The notes: generated by a model not told the origin, from the sequence alone. A stretch of DNA of 64,000 nucleotides from Parapristionchus giblindavisi (GCA_943737045.1 CALSFV010000320.1:243501-307500), one strand, 5' to 3'. Shown: positions 34,790-47,172, counted from the stretch's first letter. Numbers and translations are program-made.

Positions 34790-35403
34790 CTGCAATCACT
34801 TATACATTCATATGATATACTGCCGTAATTCTTGATATTCATGTGATGCATGTAACATTTTTCTAACAATGAGTGTAGTCGGGTGTTTGGTCAGATATGA
34901 GAAATCAAATGAGACGTCATCAAGTTCTAATATTATTCCATATCTTGTCATCCACCCGTCTAGACATATTTAATCAAATAAATAATGATAAGGGACGAAC
35001 AATAATGAGATTATGATGACTGTTAAATACAGGTATTTTTTATGCAATAACTCATTACTGCCGATAATTCAAATTTATAAATACAGAATACTCTAGGGTA
35101 AGGGAAATCGTGAAATAGAACCATCAAAGTAAAAGAAGAAACGACATGAATAATGCAAAATGATCATAAACATACAGATATATTCGCCGGCAGAGACGCG
35201 AGTCGTACAGCGATGATTCCTCCCTCATCTTGCTCAGTTAGTGGTTCGTAAACAAAGGCAAGAGTTGTGGTTCCCTAAAATATTCTAACTAATATATCAT
35301 TGAACAGAATATATATGACTATTTAATGAAAGTTGTGAAATTCATGATTTTTTTAAATATCATGATGAAAAATGAGACGTTCTTCTACATCTTCTTTCGA
35401 TAG

Positions 35404-35678
35404 CTATTGATTACGAACTTTGTAGAACTGAAGAGATCCGGCACCCGAGTTTGGGCCGAAATGAGCGTTGACGAATAGGCTGAATTTGTTGTAAAATTAG
35501 GTTTTTAAAGGAAATTCGACTTCAATGGATTGTGAAACTCAAAACATACATGAAGTCCGAGTGGAGGATTGGGAAAGGTGAACTGTTCGGAGATGGGAGT
35601 TTCGACCGCGTTCACGTCGAAAGTCTCTCCCAGTTGGTCAGCTTCTCTCTCGTCCTCAGCGTATGTCAGTCCCCACAT
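35404..35678 (-). pseudogene. Two-exon unrecognised gene fragment (copy 2), 5-bp deletion
   Basis: Exon 35550-35678 is as at 4260-4388. The following exon starts at 35479 with CCTATTCG instead of CCTAAGGGATTCG; five bases are lost, which changes the frame to PIRQRSFRPKLGCRISS and a later stop. Copy 1 keeps the longer version. Confidence 0.55.
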
Positions 35679-36627
35679 CTGAAAACAAAAAAATAAATCA
35701 GTCTCGTAAAGCTTCTATTAGTCGACGGAGGTTTCAGGACAGGCAGTTTGGTACAGGATATTAGGCATGATTAATATACATTACAAAAACACGAGTAACG
35801 CAACTTATAAATACCGAAAAGAATAAGTATTTCGTTAGGAAATTATTTGTAAGCATTTGAATGTGCCCGGAGAGAGAACCGGAAAATAGGATGATGACAC
35901 TAATCAACGCAAGTTGGTCAACTAGAGCAGAAACTGTGTCAACTTTTGCATCCAGATTATCGTAAACATTTTGCTATTTTTTTCTGATTTAGTCTCGAGT
36001 ATTATGAATTGAAATTGCTTTTAAAGATATTTTCCAAAGGCGATGGATCTGGGAGAATATTCGATTTGAGGAATTAATTTATGTTGTGATTGAAATGAAA
36101 AGCACTTGAAAGTAATCATAATTTATAATAAATTTATTGCACTCTTTTTACATATTAAAATACTTACAATGTTAAAAATATTCAGAAAATAAATAAAAAT
36201 TTAGATTTTTCAAATCAAATAATAGACGAGTAATGAATCTGACCTAGCCGATCAAGCATTGGACGCGTTGCGTTTCGCACTGAAGCGGTTTTCAAAATTC
36301 AAATTTTCAGCTTGAAATGTATTATTTTTATTATTTTCTTTATTCGCAGTTTGTTTGGCGTACCTATGTATCGATTAGGCTGAGCGTCGGGGACGCTGAA
36401 ATCTTCTATTGGCTCTCTTTCTTTGCTTTGGCCTAAATTTACCCGTTTTCAGCTCACTTTCAATCGTTTTCCTTCGGTCTTTTTGCTGTTGGCGTTAATT
36501 TCGTTTGATATGAGTTTAAAATTCTTTCATAATCAACTCGTTCTTTTCATTTGTCGTGGTTAGAACCAAAACTTAATACTTTAAGTATTTATTTAATTAT
36601 TAGATATTAATGATTTACAGCTAATAA

Positions 36628-36711
36628 GAAGATGATCATGAAGACGAAGATGAGCAGGCAAAGTTGGAGATGAAAGGATTCATTGTAGATCAAGATGGTG
36701 ATGCTGAAGGG
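36628..36711 (+). CDS. Acidic exon fragment, possibly SPT6-like (copy 2)
   Basis: Identical coding content to 5338-5421. Confidence 0.4.
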
Positions 36712-37308
36712 GTTAGTGTTTTGTTATTTATGTTATTTTTTAATGTATTTATTCGATATTATAACCAAATGTCTGTTATCCATGTAAGATACTGTGAACG
36801 CATTGGTTTGCGAACCACACACATTTAAGTAGGCAGTGTAATTGTCTTAATGATTAATTAAATTAATGATATTTATGTGCACAAATATAGTTTTTCGTGC
36901 ACATTAATGTTAAAATCAGATAATTGGCATAGATGGTTGATTGGCAGTTAAAAAGAGAGAGGGAGAGAGAGACTGTGAGAGAAAGAAAAGGAGATAGAGA
37001 GTGGGAAAGAAAATGAAAGGTACGTGTGCGCCTGGTGAATTCGTGTTCCGATATAGACTGATATGGTCAAATACAGTGACGGATACGCTACCGTATACGG
37101 TCCCGGAACTCAGGTAGAGGAGATCAATTGATAAAGTAAATAAAATAAAATAAAATGCAATAAAATTGCGTTTTGAAGAAGTTGTTAAATCCATGTATCT
37201 GCTTGTCTATCTCTGTTTGGCATTATTTTTTTTTGCTTAAATCATTGAAACAGAAAGTGAATCGGTGTGTGTATGAAATGTTTTATTTCATTTATCTTTT
37301 CTTTGCAG

Positions 37309-37428
37309 GGAGGAGTGGTCGGTGAGACTACCCAGTTCACTGTGTGTGCTAAACACGGTCATGCCAAGGAACTATCTGTATCTATAGAAAGACCCGCTCA
37401 GGCTAATATCAAGATTCACGACAATAAG
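37309..37428 (+). CDS. Filamin Ig-repeat exon fragment (copy 2)
   Basis: The same 40-codon exon as 6018-6137 with lysine instead of asparagine before IHDNK. Splice sites intact. Confidence 0.7.
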
Positions 37429-38491
37429 GTTGGTGTAGCGTGTGGACGGATGTTGAAAGAAATAGCAAGCATGGGGTTTATGTGCATTTGTCATTTGACT
37501 TATTGTTAGATCGGAGTCTAGTAGAGTATCACAGTGAATGATTTTGGGGATGAATGGGGGGGTGGGAACAGCCGATATCTATCTTACGAAAGCAGCTGAT
37601 TGAACAAAGTAAACGTAGTTTTGAAAAGGAATGCCTGATTATCGATTGATTTCAACGCTTTACCTCTTGGAAAACTAAGATAATATCTGATTGCAAGACA
37701 TGTATACTATTATTTATATCGTGATTGTGATGCCTCCCATGTATGGTCATTGGTCTATGAGCCTGACACTTGCTTCTTCCATATATCTATATCTGTCTGT
37801 TGATTCAGTTGATTTGGTTCTCGTGTAAAAAAGAGATGAATATTGGAGAGGGAGAGAGAGAGAGAGAGAATGATTGGATGATTGAGAGAGACTGAAGTTT
37901 TGTGCATAGGTGGGCTCGTTAAAACTAATTCTCTTTGCACATAGCCTTGCCGTCCCGTGCTGGGCTTTGCGCATAGCTTTTCCTCGCAAATATTGGAAAA
38001 TTTCCAGCCAAATGTGCTCAAAAATGGCCAAGCGCATAGCCTTGCCTTACAATTCCCCGGTTTGCGCACAGCCTTACCCCCAGTGTGCACACCAGGGCTG
38101 GGACAAAAAAATTTTTCGGCCAAAAAATTTTTTGTTTGGGTCTAACAAAAAAAATTTCTCACCAAACAAAAAAAAACAAAAAAAAGACAATAAAATTATT
38201 TTTTCCCCACTTTTCCGAGAAAATTTTAATCTCTTAATAAAATTTTTATCTCGTGTTAGTCTTCCTTCCAATAACAACTACTCTTAATTGAGAGTTTAAA
38301 TTCTTAAAATTAACAACTAAATCAAAGATTGAAGCTAAATTCGCTATTGATTCGTTATCGGCAGAATTTTATTGATTGGTCAAAGAAAGGAAATCTGGAA
38401 ATTGTGCTTCGCTATTATCATGAAGAACGTGGGAACAATTATGTGACATTCTGTTCTCTATTAGATTCGAGAGACGAAAGTGTAGCCAGTG

Positions 38492-38545
38492 TAGCTCAGT
38501 TGTTAGTAGTAAGCGCTTGTAGCCGCGCCACGCATTTTCGATTCC
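38492..38545 (+). ncRNA. tRNA-like sequence, copy 2 of 7328-7400
   Basis: Same A-box-like and B-box-like motifs. The downstream part of the host hAT-type element is deleted a few bases after the B box. Confidence 0.4.
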
Positions 38546-38618
38546 CGTTCCCTAATTGATGGATTGCGCGCCGATAATAAATCTCCCCTTTCTCTGCTTC
38601 TCTCTATTCTATCTCGGA

Positions 38619-38975
38619 CCATACATTGCCATACCCTCGTAAAACGAGGATTGACCCACTATATATGGTTCATTTTCACCCACTTGATACGAAAATAAGC
38701 CAAAAATGACGACTTTTAAGCGAAAAATAACGAAATTTCTAAATTGACCCACCATATTTCGAAAATCGACCCACATTATGAAAACAATGGCGAGGGCACC
38801 GAAAATGTATGATCTCGGACATACATGGGCGGGGTACCTGGAGCTCGATTCTACAGGGGGCCTTCACTTTTTTGCAAAAATTTCGCCTGAACGTCATTTT
38901 TTACAAGGGGAATTCCACAAATTTTCGAAAAGCAATAATTTTACAGGGGGCACCCCATGTTGGCGCCCATGTATG
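38619..38975. mobile_element. Two adjacent MITEs sharing target duplications
   Basis: ATCTCGGA occurs at 38611 and 38812, and ATCTCTGA at 38976; copy 1 has the site once (ATCTCGGATATTG). Element A is 38619-38811 (CCATACATTG ... AAAATGTATG). Element B is 38820-38975 (CATACATGGGCG ... CGCCCATGTATG). Two related 8-bp-duplication elements have inserted side by side into the same octamer. Confidence 0.9.
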
Positions 38976-39046
38976 ATCTCTGATATTGCACGATATCATA
39001 TAGGTCAACAAGCTACAAGCGAACTGAGTTAGCTGCTTTCTAATAC

Positions 39047-40477
39047 AAAACACTATCTGAGAGAATTCAACAACTGGGATATTTTTTGGTATCGATGAAA
39101 AATAGATTTTTTTGTTTTATGTATGATAATTACAGGCTCCATGAGTGTAGTTCACTGGAACTTGGAAATTCCTTCCAATTGAAAATTCGCTTCAGGAGGT
39201 GACCACACCACGATTTGGCGCCTTTTCCTAAAAAGTTTATTTCGAATCCAATCGATTCGGGAGTGGATGCAATCGACTCCTTGGCTGATTCTAAGAAACT
39301 ATTGTTGAGGAGAGTTTTTCGATCAACGGATAACGAAGGCTGGAATTGGGAATTTTCGAAAAAAAATTTACATTAAATTAATTCTCACTATTTTCCCATG
39401 GGGCAGGAAAACTTTTTATTTGCTTAATAGCTTCTACATATTATATTACACCTTTGGTTTAAAATTCATAATTTTTTAAAAATACGAATTATATGAACTA
39501 ATAATTTTTATAACGAATTCCTGAATTATGGTGTGCTCCTACAGTAATCCTTAATTAGTTAATTTGGTTTTTTCGCTAGTTTTAAGCATATTTGCTGCGC
39601 TTTTCTTTACAATCTTAGATGTATATGATTATTCTACACCATCGGAGTGCAACTGCCAGGTATATGTGGTGATTACATTACTGATCGTACTTGTACTGTA
39701 AATTTTATTCACTTTCGTATCCGAGCCAGCTTGCGTAGTAGTTACCATACTCATTCCGTTCCGTACTCTTTCTTATCGGTTATATAGACTGATCAGAGAA
39801 AAAGAGTGAGCACGTAAATTACAGTACACGTACAGTACAAGTACGATCAATAATGTGGTCATCACATATACCGTGCAGCTGCACTCCGATGGTGCAGAAT
39901 AATCATATATCTCTAACATTATAAAGAAAAGCGGTGAAAATATGCTTAAAACTAGCGAAAAAACCAAATTAACTAATTAGGGATTACTGTAGGAGCACAC
40001 CATAATTCAGGAATTCGTTATAAAAAATGATTAGTTCATATAATTCGTATTTTTAAAAAAATTATGAATTTTAAACCAAAGGTGTAATATAATATGTAGA
40101 AGCTATTAAGCAAATAAAAAGTTTTCCTGCCCCATGGGAAAATAGTGAGAATTAATTTAATGTAAATTTTTTTTCGAAAATTCCCAATTCCAGCCTTCGT
40201 TATCCGTTGATCGAAAAACTCTCCTCAACAATAGTTTCTTAGAATCAGCCAAGGAGTCGATTGCATCCACTCCCGAATCGATTGGATTCGAAATAAACTT
40301 TTTAGGAAAAGGCGCCAAATCGTGGTGTGGTCACCTCCTGAAGCGAATTTTCAATTGGAAGGAATTTCCAAGTACCAGTGAACTACACTCATGGAGCCTG
40401 TAATTATCATACATAAAACAAAAAAATCTATTTTTCATCGATACCGCACCTATGTCGATTTTCTCAGATAGTGTGTT
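39047..40477. mobile_element. 1431-bp near-perfect palindrome element, 4-bp duplication
   Basis: The arms run from AAAACACTATCTGAG to its complement, with the centre near 39762. ATAC flanks both sides (39043-39046, 40478-40481), and copy 1 at 8067-8073 shows the empty site CTAATACATTTT. It is therefore a recent insertion into copy 2, in an intron next to exon 40498-40625. No transposase; the 64-codon frame at the centre has no recognised domain. A decayed half copy lies at about 59390-59965. Confidence 0.95.
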
Positions 40478-40497
40478 ATACATTTTTTACTGTTCAG

Positions 40498-40742
40498 ACG
40501 CCCGTCATCGTTCACAAGAACACTAGAATTCAATTGGTCATCATGTGTTCATCAGGAGAGGAGCCTTTTCATTCCTATATTCTACTCGAAGCTGTTCAGA
40601 TAAGTGTCCATACTGAATTATTTCTGTAAGAATTGAATGGGAAGTTGCTTGTGGTCCTCTTTTATAGGTTTCGAACGTGTTCTGGACGGATGCTGTCTTC
40701 AGCTGTCTTTGAAGCTGATCCTTTCTTCTTTCGACGCTTAAG
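40498..40742 (+). CDS. Two-exon fragment, unrecognised gene (copy 2)
   Basis: Copy of 8087-8336: exons 40498-40625 and 40668-40742. The second exon ends CGACGCTTAAG where copy 1 has CGACGCCGTGCTCAAG, a 5-bp loss changing the exit phase. Confidence 0.45.
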
Positions 40743-41027
40743 GTAATCTTTCATGCTTGCATTATTCTAAAATAGATCAAATGATTATTAGTTAATTATA
40801 TGGTTTTGCAATCATGATCGATTTTTGATATAATAATAATATTATTTATGCGTTGGAGTGGGCAGAAACATGATTTTCAGATAAATTGATATATAGTGGA
40901 GTACGCATTAATACGATACTACGATGATGATAGTAAAGTTGATTGATAAAATTACAATAGCAGAGTTAACGAAGTGATTGATTTAAATGATGATATATAA
41001 TGAAAGCTCTATGACATTTATGGATTG

Positions 41028-41182
41028 GTATTTATCGATTGACCTTATTGGTATTTATCGATTGACCTTATTGGTATTTATCGATTGACCTTATTGGTAT
41101 TTATCGATTCACCTTATTGGTATTTATCGATTGACCTTATTGGTATTTATCGATTGACCTTATTGGTATTTATCGATTGACA
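41028..41182 (+). repeat. Intronic minisatellite, 23-bp unit, 7 copies
   Basis: Seven head-to-tail copies of GTATTTATCGATTGACCTTA plus TTG, with one substitution (GATTCACC). The last copy changes CCTTA to CAG and forms the 3' splice site of the exon starting at 41184. Confidence 0.95.
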
Positions 41183-41183
41183 G

Positions 41184-41505
41184 GTGGACGATGATCGTCT
41201 GATCGATGGTATCTCTCTACTGTTCTGTTCTTCCATACTCTACGAGGAACGAACAAACAGCTCCACTCTCGAGCACATCAGGTTACTGTACTTCATCTAC
41301 TAATCGATTAATAATCATTTCAATAATGCTGATTGGTAATTGGTAACCATTAATGTAAAATATATGCTAATTGTCTTAGCTTTCAATCAATAATCGAGCG
41401 AATTCAATCGATAATCAATGATATTGATTTCAGAATATTACTCAGTTACTATCGTCGGATGCATCAGATGGCGTGCACGATCGTATGATGAGTGTGTGGA
41501 GGAAG
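41184..41505 (+). CDS. Two exons of an unrecognised gene
   Basis: Exon 41184-41281 (GACAG acceptor, GTTACT donor) reads VDDDRLIDGISLLFCSSILY EERTNSSTLEHI in phase 0. Exon 41434-41505 (TTTCAG, GTACGC) reads NITQLLSSDASDGVHDRMMS VWRK in phase 0. The junction phase (2 versus 0) does not agree, so either the donor differs or the gene is damaged. They follow 40498-40742 on the same strand and may belong to the same gene. Only the second exon is amplified in the 1379-bp array. Confidence 0.45.
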
Positions 41506-42323
41506 GTACGCTTATTTATAATTAATGATAGTTCATGATGTGGTGATTACTGTAGGGAACAAATAACCGTAGGGGTACTGTATTCGTTGGTAGAAGGTAC
41601 GTATTGTACTTTGGCGGTTGATATCAGAAGCCATATGATTGATTGATTGATTGGCAGGTAAAAAGAGAGAGGGAGAGAGAAACTGTGAGAGAAAGAAAAG
41701 GAGATAGAGAGTGGGAGAGAAAGTGAAAGTTACGTGTGCGCCTGGTGAATTCGTGTTCCGATATAGACTCATATGGTCTTATCAGTGCAATCGTCGATTG
41801 GGATGACTCCTCTCTGACCATGTTATTGAATCATATCAACTTGAATGTAGCCATGATCACGAAGCTTTTTCTACACCCCAACGCCTACCACCACGCCTCT
41901 TCTTCCCTTTCTCTTTCCTTTCTAGTAATACATACATTATTCTTGATAGGTTATCGGTTATCCTATTGTAGATTTGGACTATTTGCCCTCTATCCCCCTC
42001 CTTTCTGAATCTATATTATGTATCGATCGATATATGTAATATACGTGATTATGCGAACACAGGAGAGTGATAGGGAAAGGAAAAAGAAAGAACGGGATGG
42101 AGTGTATGAAATATGATTACATTTCCATCTCTCTTTCTTCACTCTACTTTGTACGATTTGGAATTGTTTATATTTGAGGAGAGTTCTATTTGATTTGAGG
42201 CGTGGTATACGATAGTTCATGATGTGGTAATTACTGTAGGGAGCAAATAACCGTAGTGGTATTCGTTGGTAGAAGGTATGTAGTGTACCTTGTGCTTGAT
42301 ATCAGAAGCCATATGATTGATTG

Positions 42324-45300
42324 ATTGATTGGCAGGTAAAAAGAGAGAGGGAGAGAGAAACTGTGAGAGAAAGTAAAGGAGATAGAGAGAGGGAGAGAAA
42401 GTGAAAGTTACGTGTGCGCCTGGTGAATTCGTGTTCCGATATAGACTCATATGGTCTTGTCAGTGCAATCGTCGATTGGGATGACTCCTCTCTGACCATG
42501 TTATTGAATCATATCAACTTGAATGTAGCCATGATCACGCGCCTTTTTCATGCATGGGCAAACTTTGTCGCTGGAAATTAAAATCGGGTGGATCGGGTGC
42601 TAAAACCGGGAGGGTCTTGTCGTCAGCGGCAATTCCGCTCATATATGCTACTGTCTGTGTATAGCGTTGCCTTTAAGAGTATGTTCGCTGTCTTGAATTC
42701 AATGCATGCAATCCCTTATATAGTGGAGGAAATTTCTTGGAACAATCCTCTTTTTTCAGCCATTTCCGCGTGACGCGTGTTAGGATATAAAATGATAGGG
42801 TATAAAATATACCTGATTGGATATAATATATGCATGGAGTTGTATGCAGTATTTTGTTGGAAGCCATATACTTTGAAAACTAGAATACCAATATGTCCAT
42901 TTTGAAGTAGTGCATGTGTCATTTGATAGCATACATTTTCATACCCTCGCAATGCGAGGATTGACGCACTATATAAGGCCCATTTTAGGCCACTGTATGC
43001 GAAAGGAAGCTAAAAAATGACGGTTTTTAAGCAAAAATAACGAATTTTGTGAATGGATCCACCCTATTTCGAGAATTTGCCCACTATATAAAAATAAACG
43101 TGGATTGCATCGAAAATGTATGATTTGACAGTGTAAAGATGCGCCCATGCTGGATACCAGTATGCCGACGTGCGTACCAAAGAGAACTGTTAACGTAAGG
43201 TCTCTGTTCAAGGCTCAATTAGATTGAGTTGCTCATAAGAACACATTAAACCACTTATACGTGGGCAGCCTTTGTTGCTGGTCAATAAAATCGGGTGGGT
43301 CGGATGCAAAAAGGATGGGACACCAAAATGTCATCATTTTTGTACTAATTTTGGTGGCTAAATCGTATTTATTTTTGAGTGAATTTTGGCAAAACCGGGT
43401 GGGTTTTGCCGCTAGCGACAATGTAATCGATGATGGAACGGGGGGGGGGGGGTGATTTACTGACAGAAAGCGAAACCCGCCAAACCATTGTTGTCCCTTA
43501 GGCCTAATATTCATACATTTTCATACTCTCGTAACGCGAGGATTGACCCACTATATAGCTTATTTTCGGGTCACTTGATGCGAAACGAACCTAGAAATGT
43601 CGACTTTTAAGCAAAAATAACGAATTTTCTAAATCGAACCACCATATTTCGAAACACGACCCACTATGTAAAAACAATGGCGAGGGTACTATAAATGTGT
43701 GATAATATTTGATTAACCCCAACTGTGCAACTGTTGATGCAACTGATAGCTGAGAAACACGAGTGACTTTCCAATTCTCTCATCGCTATCAACCCGCCGA
43801 TTGTGCGTTTCAGATTTGTGACAAGAGTGAAAAGACAAGCGCGTACGCGATAATCTCTACTCGAAGCCCAAGCCCAAGCTTAGCCCAAGGGCTACAATCA
43901 CCTCATATCAAAGTCGATTATTTATAGACAAAGAACGTAGCAAGATCTACTAGTCTACATAAAATAAAAGTCATTATATTTTATATTGACCATTTTCCCT
44001 GAGGGCACCGTTAAATTTGCATATTCAGGACGCGTTTTTGTTTTTCCCCAATAAACCCCGGTCTCTCGATCACATGAAGTGTTGGCTTCAAAGCGAATTA
44101 AAGGCAAATCGAAATCCATTAACATGTTCTTGTTACTAAATATTTGGATAAATAATGACATGAAACTGGTTGCTCAAATCGTTTTCTAAGGGGGGATATT
44201 GATAAAAGTTCGAGTGCCGGTAATAATAACTTGTGTTCTGTGTTTTGGGTATACTTTGAGTGGGATCATCTTTCATTTTTTGCTTCATTTTATATTAATA
44301 GTTTATCCTGTCAGCATATTAAATGGAGAGGGGCCAAAACAGGGGGAATCTTGTTGTCCAATAGATCTAAGAAATAGTCCATATATGAAACTTGATTAGT
44401 ATAGTCAAAAGATCCCAATAAACACTTTACGTTGCTCGTCCAATGGACCTGTTGCTTCAGTATCCAAATAGTTCATCAGTACTTACTTAGCTCTTCATAA
44501 TAATATCGATCGTTTGTATTGCAGCGTTCCCGCTCCGTATTCGAACGTGCTCCCGATGTCCACCGTCGATCGATCACCTCCTGCCTACAGTATGCTGAGA
44601 TGGAAATGCGGTACGGGACCATGCCATATTCAATCAATAATCTCTCCAATCATTTTTTATGACCAAATGTCTGTTATCCATGTAAGATACTGTGAACGTA
44701 TTGGTTTGCGAACCACACACATTTAAGTAGGCAGTGTAATTGTCACGTTAATTCAATTAATGATATTTAAGTGCACAAATATAGTTTTTCGTGCACATTA
44801 ATGTTAAAATCAGATAATTGGCATAGATGGTTGATTGGCAGTTAAAAAGAGAGAGGGAGAGAGACTGTGAGAGAAAGAAAAGGAGATAGAGAGTGGGAGA
44901 GAAAATGAAAGGTACGTGTGCGCCTGGTGAATTCGTGTTCCGATATAGACTCATATGGTCTTGTCAGTGCAATTGTCGATAGTCATGATTATTCCAATTA
45001 TTTTATTGAATCATATGAACTTGAATGTAGGCATGATCACGCTCCTTTTTCATGCATGGACAACCTTTGTCGCTGTTTAGTTGTTTAGTTGTTCAGCTTC
45101 TTTATAAACAATTTCGATGTTAAATCTGTGATTAGTAACCATGTTTGTGAGTAAATAAGTGTGGCTCTTGAAATTGCAATTGATTCGAAACGGTCTGTCT
45201 GTTGATCTGTTGACGTTCGAGTTTGGGTCTCCCCCTCAACTGTTTGTGATGTTGATGCCAAACGTTGGGCGGGGAGGTTCGGGCTTGCTCGTTCATGTAT

Positions 45301-45958
45301 AATAAATAAAGCTACTTAAGTAGTATGTACCTGTTTAGCTCTTGTATTTCAATTTTGTTTCAATCTTACTTGAATAATATCCCTTTGAAAATAACTCGGG
45401 ATCAGATTTTTTTCCATAATAATGTTTTTATTTGCTTCTGTCCTTTGTGTGTTAACCCATACGGAAGAATGAACATGAATATTAATAATGTTTCAAAATG
45501 CTAATAAAAGCTAATAAAAGTTGATATGACATTTTGAGTCCTTATAATGTTCTCTGTATTCATGATTTAATTTACTACTTGAATTTGCATCAATCTCTCC
45601 ACTTTTTTATCGAAAATGATTTCTCTTCTCATTTTTAATTGATTCTCTACGAATGGACGAATGGACGCTCGGTAAGTTCTTCCTCTATTCTCTCAATTTT
45701 AAGATCTTGAACTAGGAACATACCAAAAATCTCAGGTGTCTTGAAACGAACAAAATTTGAAGTCCCATTTTAAGGGATCGTTCTTTGATCAGAACAGAGA
45801 GTGTGGAGAAGTGAGAGAGAGAGACAGGTTAGAGAAAGAAAGGAAGCGCTCATTAATGATCCACCATTGTTTACCCGTGATAATCTAATTGTCGCATCTT
45901 AGATAGCCTATGGCTCAAGTATGAGAGAGTTTGAGGTGAGTGTATGAATTCATCCATG
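42324..45958. repeat. Large inverted repeat, right arm
   Basis: Reverse complement of 28910-32536. It includes the Crn exon at 44525, a CATACAT MITE and, at its outer end, part of a 366-bp repeat that stops at 45958. Confidence 0.92.
44525..44610 (+). pseudogene. Crooked-neck HAT exon, conserved Trp lost
   Basis: As 24876-24961 except that the HAT-signature tryptophan codon TGG is TGC (Cys). The exon is otherwise open with splice sites kept. A change at the most conserved HAT position argues against function. Confidence 0.75.
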
Positions 45959-46604
45959 AAGTATAATATGATATATTATTATTATTTTTAAATTAAAATA
46001 GCGCTTATTTTTGGTTGAAGAGTTCTTTCGAAGGTTGCCCACTTTTGCTGCTTACACCGCTTGATCTTATTTAAAATATTATTATTGATTTATCGTTGCA
46101 GTTATGTCTTTCGGCAGTGACTAGCGCATCTACCTCGGAGAGTTGGACCATTGAAATTTGTATTTTGCAATTATTTGAGCGATTGACAAGAGTCCATGTT
46201 TGATTATGGTTCTTATACACCCGTCGTTTCCACTTCTTCTGGATCTCCACTGTAACTTGTCAACTATTGATTATCAAATATCAATTGATTATCGATTGAA
46301 TCACCCTAATCATTTATCGATTGATTGTCTCTGTTGGCTGTTATTTCATACACATGCGTCCTACGACTTGATAAAAAAGCGATTAATTTCGTTGTGGTTG
46401 TACGTGGTCCATACTTTATTGCTTATTTCATCCATATTGGGATTATTTATCAAAAAAATTGATGTGTATTTATGTATATTACACGTTGTAAGAATTGTTA
46501 TGGTGCGGCCAGGGACAGCTACCGTAGTTGCACACTATTTCTATGAAAGAGTCCTAGTATCCATAGTTGACTACTATAATGTCCTCTCTTCATTTCACAC
46601 ACTA
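45959..46604. other. Unique AT-rich sequence, no supported gene
   Basis: A possible acceptor TCGTTGCAG at about 46101 precedes an open frame (LCLSAVTSASTSESW...) of about 33 codons ending TGA. A 164-codon frame starting at 46200 is leucine/isoleucine-rich, runs into the MITE at 46605 and has no domain; I do not call it. Confidence 0.35.
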
Positions 46605-47172
46605 TCGTCAAAACGAAAAAAAGTGAAACATTTGTCAAATAATTTGACAAAATTTGACAAAAGTTCACAAGATTTTGAAAAATTTGAATCATGATATCTA
46701 AATGGGGTTGCTAGTTTTTTATTAGATAATAGGGTATTTGAGCATCTCTGAGCTTGCCTAATATACCTTTGAAGAATAATTTTGAAATAAATCACTGTGT
46801 ACGCTGTTTTGTGAAACTGGTATACGGTAGGATTTTCTACAGTATTCCACTTTTGCAGTCTGATCTACGACATGATCCAAACAGTGCACATTCGCTATAG
46901 GAAGTCAGGTAATGCTATATATATCCATGATTAGACGAAAAAAAGCGCGATGGAAGCAGTTTTACAGTAAGATTCTACAGTATGCTACAGTATACCATTT
47001 CTTCTCCGCAACCCTCTTGAATAATTTTTTCTGGGCAAACACATCTACAAAACAAAATCTGAGATAAAACATCATCAAGATCATGAAAAATGCTAAAAAT
47101 GGGAATCTTGTGAACTTTTGTCAAATTTTGTCAAATCATTTGACAAATTTTCACTTTTTTTCGTTTTGACGG
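46605..47172. mobile_element. 568-bp Tc1/mariner-type MITE, TA target
   Basis: Same family as 28223-28803: ends (C/T)CGTCAAAACGAAAAAAAGT, TA on both sides. It shares the inner GGTATACGGTAGGATTTTCT block. A more diverged inverted relative lies at about 49965-50235. Confidence 0.85.

Larger units (their letters stand above)
30601..40742 (+). repeat. Segmental direct duplication, copy 2
   Basis: Second copy of 1-8331. Unlike copy 1 it has a 704-bp gene-containing block (34549-35252), two MITEs (38619-38975) and a 1431-bp palindrome (39047-40477). It lacks copy-1 blocks at about 37768 (148 bp) and 38549 (~546 bp, including the right end of the hAT element). Confidence 0.95.

Noticed and set aside
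46200..46694. 164-codon frame, longest in the window
   Set aside because: Runs across the left end of the TA-type MITE at 46605 and has no domain or splice support.
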